Shown: positions 1 through 5,872 of the stretch, one piece after another
Layout of the letters: each line of letters starts with the position of its first letter
Numbering within the stretch: position 1 is the stretch's first letter
Assembly: GCA_902385765.1 (NCBI GenBank)
Contig: CABMGU010000036.1
Span: forward strand, 1 to 22,755
From: an uncultured archaeon
GTDB taxonomy: Archaea; Nanobdellota; Nanobdellia; Woesearchaeales; ARS49
Length of the DNA: 22,755 bases
Direction: 5' to 3'
The notes under the pieces: model-generated
Told to the model about the DNA's origin: nothing
What the model saw: only the letters and a program-made list of their open reading frames with translations
Databases searched by the model: none
Program-made: the position numbers and the translations under genes

Positions 1-738
1 GAATTCCCATCAGTAAGCATGACAGCAATGATGCCAGCACTGCAAAGAATACTTGACAAAGAAAAAATCAAAGCAGACGACTTGGTACTGAAAACACTCG
101 CGCGAAGAAGCGGAGGAGATTTGCGAGGAGCAATAACAGACCTACAAACACTCGCACACGCAGACGCGCTAACAGTAGAAGGACTAGAAACACTAAGCGA
201 ACGAGAACACTCAGAAAGCATAATGCAGGCATTAGTCAAGATACTGAAATCAACAGACCCAGCAGTAGCAGTAAGCGCACTGGACTTAGTGGATGAAGAC
301 ATAGACGAAGCAATACTATGGATAGATGAAAACCTGCCAAAAGAGTACAAAAGCCCAGAGGATTTGGCACGAGCATACGAAATGCTATCAAAAGCAGACG
401 TGTACAGAGGAAGAATACGCAGATGGCAATACTGGAGATACTTAGCATACGTCAACATGCTAATAACAGCAGGAATAGCAACAGCCAAAGACAAAAAATC
501 AACAAGCTTTGTCACCTATAGCAGAACAACAAGACTACTAAAACAATGGATGGCAAACCAAAAATACAACAAAAGAAAACAAATAGCACAAAAGCTTGCT
601 GTTGCAACACATTGTTCTTATAAAAAAGCATTACAAGAAACACTGCCGTACTTACAGCAAATATTCAAGAACAATGCTGACCAAATAACAAAAGAACTCG
701 ACCTAGACGAGGAAGAAGCAGAATGGATGGCAAAATAA
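1..738 (+). CDS. rfcL: Replication factor C large subunit, C-terminal part (5' truncated by window)
   Basis: RFC-L is the large subunit of the clamp loader that opens the PCNA ring and loads it at primer-template junctions. The reading frame is open from base 1, so the first ATG in the window (base 19) is internal and the AAA+ Walker motifs lie upstream, outside. What is present matches the end of the AAA+ lid (the RRSGGDLRGAITDLQ stretch, the family's sensor-2/GDLR region) followed by the helical collar domain, with the DVYRGRIRRWQYWRYL segment typical of RFC-L. The C-terminus is acidic (LDLDEEEAEWMAK). I see no terminal PIP box of the QxxLxxFF kind often present in archaeal RFC-L. The stop is TAA at 736-738. 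Codons end mostly in A or C, as in the other + strand genes here. Family assignment is secure; it rests on the C-terminal third to half of the protein. Confidence 0.88.
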   Translation, partial: EFPSVSMTAMMPALQRILDKEKIKADDLVLKTLARRSGGDLRGAITDLQTLAHADALTVEGLETLSEREHSESIMQALVKILKSTDPAVAVSALDLVDEDIDEAILWIDENLPKEYKSPEDLARAYEMLSKADVYRGRIRRWQYWRYLAYVNMLITAGIATAKDKKSTSFVTYSRTTRLLKQWMANQKYNKRKQIAQKLAVATHCSYKKALQETLPYLQQIFKNNADQITKELDLDEEEAEWMAK

Positions 739-740
739 CA

Positions 741-748
741 TTTAAATA
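741..748 (+). promoter_or_regulatory. TATA box for the 55-aa membrane protein gene
   Basis: TTTAAATA lies just after the rfcL stop and 38-45 bp before the ATG at 786. This predicts a short leader that includes the GAGGTG ribosome binding site at 774-779. Confidence 0.5.
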
Positions 749-785
749 CTCATAAAAAGACTTATTCTATAAAGAGGTGCATAAT

Positions 786-953
786 ATGAAACAAAAAGGA
801 TTCCCAACATTTGCAGTAATACTGCTTGTGATAGGCGCTGTATGGCTGCTCAGCGAACTAAGCATAATAAAAATAATCAGCATACCCTGGGTACCAGTTG
901 TCCTATTGATAATAGCAATAGGAATGCTATACAACCACTACACAAAAGCATAA
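786..953 (+). CDS. Small two-helix membrane protein (55 aa)
   Basis: This short gene encodes MKQKGFPTFAVILL... and ends ...YNHYTKA. It has two hydrophobic segments (about residues 8-23 and 33-50) separated by a short SELSIIKIISIPW turn, with a basic N-terminus and a polar tail. Support for it being real: a TATA box (741-748), a good Shine-Dalgarno GAGGTG at 774-779 seven bases before the ATG, a TAA stop, and a T-rich stretch directly after it. The pattern resembles small LiaF/DUF5668-like two-helix membrane proteins seen in many archaea and bacteria, but that is a resemblance only. No function is assigned. It sits alone between rfcL and glyS with its own expression signals. Confidence 0.7.
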   Translation: MKQKGFPTFAVILLVIGAVWLLSELSIIKIISIPWVPVVLLIIAIGMLYNHYTKA

Positions 954-970
954 TTTTTTTATTTCTTTTT
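954..970 (+). terminator. T-rich archaeal-type terminator after the 55-aa gene
   Basis: A run of seven T (954-960) directly follows the stop codon and is followed by a second T5 run (966-970). Archaeal RNA polymerase can stop on U-tracts without a hairpin. The next promoter starts about 10 bp later. Confidence 0.5.
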
Positions 971-979
971 AACAAAAAC

Positions 980-987
980 CTTTTAAA
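980..987 (+). promoter_or_regulatory. TATA box of glyS (leaderless)
   Basis: CTTTTAAA is centred about 26 bp before the glyS ATG at 1010, which places the transcription start at or within a base or two of the start codon. No ribosome binding site is visible. Confidence 0.6.
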
Positions 988-1009
988 CATACACCGATAG
1001 CATTTTCTT

Positions 1010-2482
1010 ATGGCAACATATGAAGACGTAGTCAATCTGGCACTAAGAAGAAGCCTATTCTACCCGGCAAGCGAAATCTATGCAAACGCACCAGCAGGAT
1101 TCTACGATTTCGGACCATTCGGGGCAACAATCAAAAGAAAAATCATAGAGCTCTGGAGAAAAGAGCTAATACAAAAAGAAAACTTCCTGGAAGTAGACGG
1201 CGCAGTAATAATGCCGGAAGACGTGTTCAAAGCAAGCGGACACCTGACAAACTTCAACGACCCAGTCACACAATGCAAAAAATGCAACACAATACACAGA
1301 GCAGACAAGCTACTGGAAGAAACAACCAAAAAACCATACAAAGAAGCAACACCAGTAGCAGAATTAACAGCAGCACTAAGAGAACACAAACTCAAATGCC
1401 CAAAATGCAAGGGTGATTTGTCAGACGTCAGACAATTCAACATGATGGTAAAAGCAGAAGTAGGAATAGCAACAAAATCACCCTGCTACCTAAGACCAGA
1501 AACCTGCCAGACAATATTCACAAACTGGTCAAGACTGGCAAGAACAATGAGAATCAAACTGCCAAAAGGAATAGCACAGGCAGGAAAATCATTCAGAAAT
1601 GAAATATCACCCAGACAAACACTATTACGGCAGGTAGAATTCGCACAAATGGAAACAGAAGTATTCTTCGACCCAGAACAAATAAACGAAATAGAAAAAT
1701 GGGATGAAGTACAAGGATACGCACTAAGAATCATGAGGACGGGAAGCGACAAAACCGAGTATATCTCTGCAGAAAAACTCGTAAAAGACAAAACAGTCAC
1801 AGGCAAACTGATTGCCTATTATCTCGCAAGAACACAACAACTATTCGAAAAATACGGAATACCAACAGAAAAAATGAGATTCAGACAATTAGACAACAAA
1901 GAAAGAGCATTCTACGCAAAAGAAGCCTGGGACTTTGAAGTAGAAACATCACTAGGCTGGGTAGAATTAGTGGCAAACAATTACAGAACAGACTACGACC
2001 TCAAAGGACACATGCAAGCAAGCAAAACAGACCTGCAATTCACAACACCAGAAGGCAGAAAATTCATACCACACGTATGGGAAATCTCAATAGGAACAGA
2101 CAGAACATTCTACACAGCACTGGAAATGGCGTACAGAAAACAAGGAGACAGAGAATGGCTCTCACTCCCAACAGCACTTGCGCCAATACAAGCAGGAATA
2201 TTCCCCCTAATGGCAAACGAAAAAGCAAAAGAACTAGTCAAAAAAGCAAAAGAAGTATGCGAAGGGCTGAGCTGTTTTGAAGTAATGTACGACGAAACAG
2301 GAAGCATAGGAAAAAGATACGCAAGACTGGATGAAATAGGAGTGCCATACTGCATCACAATCGACTTTGACTCAATACAAAAAGATGACGTCACAATAAG
2401 AATAAGAGATACTGCAGAACAGAAAAGGATAAAAACAAGCGACCTGAAAAACGAACTTTACAAGCTAATAAGTGGGGGATAA
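1010..2482 (+). CDS. glyS: Glycyl-tRNA synthetase, archaeal/eukaryal alpha2 type
   Basis: Class II aminoacyl-tRNA synthetase that charges tRNA(Gly) with glycine in the cytoplasm. The 490-aa protein begins MATYEDVVNLALRRSLFYPASEIY, and the YDFGPFGATIKRKI segment (about 32-44) is characteristic of alpha2 GlyRS. A zinc-ribbon insertion is bounded by C89/C92 and C130/C133. Motif 2 lies near 190-215 (AGKSFRNEISPRQTLLRQVEF) and the motif 3 region near 357-371 (WEISIGTDRTFYTAL). The C-terminal anticodon-binding domain begins near 387 (PTALAPIQAGIFPL). The length is somewhat shorter than many archaeal GlyRS (about 550-570 aa), as expected for a reduced version. The start is supported by the TATA box at 980-987. 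The OB-fold gene begins 2 bp after the stop, so the two are probably co-transcribed. Confidence 0.95.
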   Translation: MATYEDVVNLALRRSLFYPASEIYANAPAGFYDFGPFGATIKRKIIELWRKELIQKENFLEVDGAVIMPEDVFKASGHLTNFNDPVTQCKKCNTIHRADKLLEETTKKPYKEATPVAELTAALREHKLKCPKCKGDLSDVRQFNMMVKAEVGIATKSPCYLRPETCQTIFTNWSRLARTMRIKLPKGIAQAGKSFRNEISPRQTLLRQVEFAQMETEVFFDPEQINEIEKWDEVQGYALRIMRTGSDKTEYISAEKLVKDKTVTGKLIAYYLARTQQLFEKYGIPTEKMRFRQLDNKERAFYAKEAWDFEVETSLGWVELVANNYRTDYDLKGHMQASKTDLQFTTPEGRKFIPHVWEISIGTDRTFYTALEMAYRKQGDREWLSLPTALAPIQAGIFPLMANEKAKELVKKAKEVCEGLSCFEVMYDETGSIGKRYARLDEIGVPYCITIDFDSIQKDDVTIRIRDTAEQKRIKTSDLKNELYKLISGG

Positions 2483-2484
2483 AC

Positions 2485-2772
2485 ATGGAAGTAAAAGATT
2501 TAGCAGCAGGACAAGGCAAAATAGACTTGGTAGTAGAAATAGTCAGCGTAGAAGAGCCAAGAACCTTTGAGAAATTCGGAAGGTCGGGCAAAGTAGCAAA
2601 CGCAAAAGCAAAAGACGCCTCTGGAGAAATTACAATGTCCCTCTGGAACGAACAAGTAGACACGGTAAAAGCAGGAATGAAAGTGCACATCATCAACGGC
2701 TACGTATCCGAATTCAAAGGAGAAAAACAACTCAGCACAGGAAAGTTCGGAAAGTTAGAAATTGTGCAGTAA
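2485..2772 (+). CDS. Small OB-fold nucleic-acid-binding protein (RPA/SSB-like)
   Basis: A 95-aa protein made of a single OB fold: KIDLVVEIVSVEEPRTFEKFGRSGKVANAKAKDASGEITMSLW... is the typical strand pattern of archaeal RPA/SOSS-B-like single-domain SSBs, in which the GEI..SLW stretch forms strands 2-3. It most likely binds single-stranded DNA, though RNA is possible. There is no zinc finger and no acidic tail. It starts 2 bp after glyS; a GGGGG tract at 2475-2479 overlaps the glyS 3' end and can serve as its Shine-Dalgarno, so the pair is transcriptionally and probably translationally coupled. It ends 36 bp before tRNA-Phe. The family call is good; the exact role (repair, replication or tRNA-related) cannot be read from the sequence. 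Confidence 0.85.
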   Translation: MEVKDLAAGQGKIDLVVEIVSVEEPRTFEKFGRSGKVANAKAKDASGEITMSLWNEQVDTVKAGMKVHIINGYVSEFKGEKQLSTGKFGKLEIVQ

Positions 2773-2773
2773 G

Positions 2774-2783
2774 GTTTTTAAAG
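2774..2783 (+). promoter_or_regulatory. TATA box of tRNA-Phe
   Basis: GTTTTTAAAG is centred about 30 bp before the first base of tRNA-Phe, the usual archaeal TATA-to-start distance. It overlaps the last bases of the preceding gene. Confidence 0.55.
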
Positions 2784-2808
2784 CAACTCTTTTCTTTTTT
2801 ACTTATAT

Positions 2809-2882
2809 GGGAGTGTAGTTCAGCCCGGGAGAACACGCCGCTGAAGACGGCGATGTCCCCGGTTCAAATCCGGGCACTCCCA
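2809..2882 (+). tRNA. tRNA-Phe (anticodon GAA)
   Basis: A complete cloverleaf folds by hand. The acceptor stem is GGGAGTG (2809-2815) with CACTCCC (2875-2881) and discriminator A at 2882. The D stem is GTTC/GAAC (2818-2821/2831-2834). The anticodon stem is CGCCG/CGGCG (2836-2840/2848-2852) with loop CTGAAGA, giving anticodon GAA at 2843-2845 for phenylalanine. The T stem is CCCGG/CCGGG (2858-2862/2870-2874) with loop TTCAAAT. The variable loop has 5 nt. CCA is not encoded and there is no intron. It has its own TATA box and is followed by a T8 run. Confidence 0.97.
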
Positions 2883-2883
2883 C

Positions 2884-2891
2884 TTTTTTTT
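2884..2891 (+). terminator. T8 terminator after tRNA-Phe
   Basis: An uninterrupted T8 run starts two bases past the discriminator base, as is typical for archaeal tRNA termination. Confidence 0.6.
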
Positions 2892-2916
2892 CCCCTTATT
2901 AATTCTATTCTTTGTT

Positions 2917-2929
2917 TTTTAAATGAAAA
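2917..2929. repeat. Left copy of a 13-bp inverted repeat flanking the RHH/PIN module
   Basis: TTTTAAATGAAAA here is repeated as its exact reverse complement at 3663-3675, just outside the other end of the module. It is AT-rich and contains a TATA-like core, so shared promoter function is an alternative to a mobile-element end. Confidence 0.4.
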
Positions 2930-2940
2930 ATGTGCCAAAA

Positions 2941-2950
2941 CATTTATATA
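2941..2950 (+). promoter_or_regulatory. TATA box of the RHH gene
   Basis: CATTTATATA lies about 27-36 bp before the ATG pair at 2977/2980. Because it sits inside the longest possible reading frame (from 2923), it argues that translation really starts at 2977 or 2980. Confidence 0.5.
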
Positions 2951-2959
2951 TCTGTTCAC

Positions 2960-2973
2960 ATTACATCTGTAAT
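2960..2973. promoter_or_regulatory. Candidate operator: ATTACA-TC-TGTAAT palindrome
   Basis: A perfect 6-bp inverted repeat with a 2-bp spacer sits between the TATA box and the RHH start codon. This is the position where a ribbon-helix-helix dimer would repress its own promoter. The site is seen directly; autoregulation is inference. Confidence 0.45.
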
Positions 2974-2976
2974 ACG

Positions 2977-3216
2977 ATGATGGAACTGGTGCAAGTGCGG
3001 CTTCCAAAAGGGTTGATTGAGCAAATTGATGAACTCGTGCTTAAAAGAAACTATGCAAGCAAATCTGATGTTATCCGGGATGCGCTAAGGAGATTTGTTC
3101 TGGATAGCATGGTTGGCATCATACCAAACACCGGCGATTCAGTTAAAGAAGTGCGCGCGATACGAAGGATGCTTTCCAAGATGGACCCTGATCTTAAAGG
3201 ACTCAAGAACGTGTAA
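2977..3216 (+). CDS. Ribbon-helix-helix (CopG/VapB-like) DNA-binding protein
   Basis: The 79-aa protein from 2977 begins MMELVQVRLPKGLIEQIDELV, a classic ribbon-helix-helix fold: a short beta strand (LVQVRLP), helix 1 (KGLIEQIDELVLKR), the YASKSDVIRDALRRFV second helix, then a C-terminal tail of about 40 residues. Proteins of this kind act as dimeric repressors and often as antitoxins. A longer frame from 2923 exists, but it would run through the TATA box and the palindrome at 2960-2973, so I reject it. The PIN gene faces it from the other strand and the two overlap by 14 bp at their 3' ends. Codon use has many T-ending codons, unlike the A/C-ending + strand neighbours, consistent with horizontal transfer. 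The antitoxin role is inferred from the neighbour. Confidence 0.8.
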   Translation: MMELVQVRLPKGLIEQIDELVLKRNYASKSDVIRDALRRFVLDSMVGIIPNTGDSVKEVRAIRRMLSKMDPDLKGLKNV

Positions 3217-3646
3217 TATCTTCAGGCTTGTACGCACTGATACCGTTTTCTCGACTAACGTCTGATAATTGTTTATCTCTTGTGATTAAGATGCAATCAG
3301 AGCGTTTGCACAAAACCATATGTACAAGATCATAAAAGCTTATTTCAAACTGATACTGTGATTCCAATTGCCGCGCAATGATCTTATCGTCAGCGGCTAA
3401 GTCAACTTTTACGCATTTTGGTTCTTTAAAAAAGAAATCAACAACTTTAATGTACTCGTATTCTCCAAGCTTAAGCTTGATCTCCCGCAGAACAATATCC
3501 GAATAGATAATTTCATCATCGTCTGAAAACATTACCTGCTCAATAAATTCTTTTGCTATCTGCCAATATGGAACGCCTTTGGAAGAATCACCCTCCTTTT
3601 TGAAAAGGTTCAACCATATGGATGTATCGATATAGTATCTTGCCAC
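3203..3646 (-). CDS. PIN-domain ribonuclease (probable toxin)
   Basis: A 147-aa PIN-domain protein. The acidic metal-binding residues sit in the expected order: D7 (YYIDTSIW), E55 (IVLREIK), D106 (SFYDLVHM) and D124 (ITRDKQLS). PIN proteins are Mg/Mn-dependent RNases, commonly the toxin half of toxin-antitoxin pairs. The start is GTG at 3644-3646; a TATA-like TTTTAAA at 3669-3675 on this strand is about 26 bp upstream, so the message is probably leaderless. The start codon lies inside a perfect 10-bp palindrome, CCACGCGTGG (3643-3652). Unlike a standard vapBC operon, the toxin faces the RHH gene and has its own promoter, with a 14-bp 3' overlap. Codon use is unlike that of the secretion genes next to it. 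Confidence 0.82.
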   Translation of the reverse strand: MARYYIDTSIWLNLFKKEGDSSKGVPYWQIAKEFIEQVMFSDDDEIIYSDIVLREIKLKLGEYEYIKVVDFFFKEPKCVKVDLAADDKIIARQLESQYQFEISFYDLVHMVLCKRSDCILITRDKQLSDVSRENGISAYKPEDITRS

Positions 3647-3652
3647 GCGTGG
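3643..3652. promoter_or_regulatory. Palindrome CCACGCGTGG over the PIN start codon
   Basis: A perfect 10-bp palindrome covers the GTG start and the predicted transcription start of the PIN gene. It could be a repressor site or could be chance. Confidence 0.3.
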
Positions 3653-3662
3653 TTAAGCAGTA

Positions 3663-3675
3663 TTTTCATTTAAAA
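3663..3675. repeat. Right copy of the 13-bp inverted repeat flanking the RHH/PIN module
   Basis: TTTTCATTTAAAA is the exact reverse complement of 2917-2929. On the minus strand it contains the TATA-like core of the PIN gene. Confidence 0.4.
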
Positions 3676-3733
3676 GCGCTGCGCGCACCTGTCCAGTGAG
3701 TCTTGTGAGAATTTACGGAAAAAGCTGAAAAGT

Positions 3734-5872
3734 TTACGTTCCCATAATCGCAGTCACGCCAACAATTCTCATAGCAATAATGTTGAAAATCAGCATGACA
3801 GCGCCGGCAATCAAACAATACATTATAGTGCTCTTAAGCAGATTCGTGCCAAGCAGATAACGCTCCTGAAGCTTGTCAGCACCATTCTCAATACCATTAG
3901 CAAGAACAGTCAAAATGTACACAATCTGGAAAACATAAATACCAACAACAGCCTGGAAAAAGTAAGTCGGAACACCATCACCAAACAAGTTAGCAAGAGT
4001 GCCAATCTGAGTACCAGCCTGCTCAGCACCAAGATTCGTAATATTCTTTGACAAGTTGCCCAGAATAAAAGTAATCATAGAAGTAATACCAATCACAATA
4101 CCGGAAATAGCAGGAGTAAGGAAAGCAATCTGAGACTTCATATCAGAAATAATATCCGACATCAAATCCTTCAAACGCTCATTCACCTTATGAATCTCCT
4201 TAATATAACGAGCAACATTTAACAAAGCCTGAGCAGCAATCAAAGGACCCTTCTTAATGCTCTCAATCAAAACCTTCATAGAAGAACCAATAATCGCGCT
4301 CGGGAAAGCGGATAAAGCACCAGACTGAGGATTAAAAATAGCCTCCTTAACAGACATCCCGAGTTTGCTGATATTAATAGAAACAAGACTGACGAAACGA
4401 CCAGAAACAGTATCCTCCATAACCTCCGCAACCTTAGGGAAAGCAATCTCAGCAGGCAAACCATCACCCAACCTGTTGCCCAGCTGGAACAAAGCAGAAG
4501 CAAACTCATCCTCCAATTTCTTGGCTTCCTCACGAATCTTAATAACATTCTGACTGCGCAACCTAAAGTACAAGCCGAAACTGAAAGCCAGGCTCAACGG
4601 GAAAAACAAAGAAATCAAGCTCGCGCCAAGACCAAAAGGACCAATAACCAAGCCCTCAACCTTTGAACTCTCCTTGTAACCAAGCAAATCAAAACCACCA
4701 ATCGTCGTATCATATCCCGGATACATGAAATGAATAATAAGAGGAGACAGGGCAACCAGCAACAAAACAACACCCAAAACAAGGCAAATGAACGCAGGAT
4801 TAATGGCTAACTCCAAGTTACCAATACGGATAATCACGTTCTTGAACTTCTTCAAAGCAGGATTAATCTCAGAAATATCAGCATCACCATAACCAGTAGG
4901 ACGCTTGGCAAGAGCATTCCTGCCCATAAAGTACACGATAACAGGCAAAATGACGTTATACAAAGCAGCAATATGATACCAGGCAACCCCTTCCATAAAG
5001 CTTACAACAAGAGGCAAAATAACAAGACCCAAAATAGGCAGGATGACACCCAACATGTGCAACATCGTGATAGGACCCTTCAAATTCTGGGCATAATGAA
5101 GCATCTTCTCATAAGTCTCATCCAAAATAACATCCAAAGCCTTATCCAACAAGCCAAGACGCCTTTCATCAGAAGTCTCATACAAAGAACTCTCAACCAA
5201 GTGGAAAGATTCAACAAACTCAAGATTGTAAGAGCGCCAGCCCTCCAAATAAGTCTCCAAAGAATCCTTAATAGTCTCATATTTTCCTGATTCAACATCC
5301 CAAATAACCTTGCGCAAATCCAAACTCAAAGGAGGAGCAAGATGCTCAGAAGCAAACTCTATAGCCAATTCCAGATTGGAAGTATGACGCATATAAGTCA
5401 CAACATAAAAAATGCACAAAACCATCTGGTTAGATGACTTCATACGCCAAATAGTAGCCATAAAATCCGGAAATTTCTGCAAAATCAAAATACCAGCACC
5501 GCCTATCAGCAGGCTGAACAAAGTAAAGAAAATGCTGTCCAGGATAAGCAGAGAAAAAACAACACCCAAAATCATGAAAATAAGAGGAACAAGATAGCTC
5601 GCAGCCAAAACAGCAGAAGGCGTAGTCTGCAAGTGACAGGTATTAATCATATCCTGCATTTTAGCAGACTTTTCAGGAGAAACCTTCAACTTCAGGAATT
5701 TCACACAAAAATTACACAATTTCTCATAAGCAGTCATATGAGGAGGCAGAAGCTCAGTCCTGAAAATCTGGTACTCACGGCTGTACAACTGAGAGGAAGG
5801 CATAGTTGCCTGAATATCCAACTGCTGAGACAATTTCTGCTTGTACTTAGCAACCAAATCCTGCTCGTTCAT
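3734..5872 (-). CDS. Double-domain GspF/TadC/FlaJ-like membrane platform protein
   Basis: A 712-aa polytopic membrane protein of the type II/IV secretion-archaellum platform family, which sits in the membrane and is driven by the partner ATPase. It has a soluble N-terminus (about 1-85), a hydrophobic pair (about 88-133), a first GspF-type helical cytoplasmic domain (about 145-265, including NLELAIEFASEHLAPPLS), and more membrane segments (about 268-318 and 355-385). A second GspF module follows (about 450-590, including EFASALFQLGNRLGDGLPAEIAF), then C-terminal membrane helices (about 590-612, 650-675 and 690-710). Its ATG overlaps the TGA of the ATPase gene by 4 nt (ATGA at 5869-5872), so the two are coupled. 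The tandem arrangement is typical of archaeal FlaJ/TadC homologues. Which appendage or secretion system it serves is not determined. Confidence 0.88.
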   Translation of the reverse strand: MNEQDLVAKYKQKLSQQLDIQATMPSSQLYSREYQIFRTELLPPHMTAYEKLCNFCVKFLKLKVSPEKSAKMQDMINTCHLQTTPSAVLAASYLVPLIFMILGVVFSLLILDSIFFTLFSLLIGGAGILILQKFPDFMATIWRMKSSNQMVLCIFYVVTYMRHTSNLELAIEFASEHLAPPLSLDLRKVIWDVESGKYETIKDSLETYLEGWRSYNLEFVESFHLVESSLYETSDERRLGLLDKALDVILDETYEKMLHYAQNLKGPITMLHMLGVILPILGLVILPLVVSFMEGVAWYHIAALYNVILPVIVYFMGRNALAKRPTGYGDADISEINPALKKFKNVIIRIGNLELAINPAFICLVLGVVLLLVALSPLIIHFMYPGYDTTIGGFDLLGYKESSKVEGLVIGPFGLGASLISLFFPLSLAFSFGLYFRLRSQNVIKIREEAKKLEDEFASALFQLGNRLGDGLPAEIAFPKVAEVMEDTVSGRFVSLVSINISKLGMSVKEAIFNPQSGALSAFPSAIIGSSMKVLIESIKKGPLIAAQALLNVARYIKEIHKVNERLKDLMSDIISDMKSQIAFLTPAISGIVIGITSMITFILGNLSKNITNLGAEQAGTQIGTLANLFGDGVPTYFFQAVVGIYVFQIVYILTVLANGIENGADKLQERYLLGTNLLKSTIMYCLIAGAVMLIFNIIAMRIVGVTAIMGT

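Noticed and set aside
2923..2976. Longer start for the RHH protein
   Set aside because: It would run through the TATA box and operator-like palindrome; the RHH fold begins after 2977.
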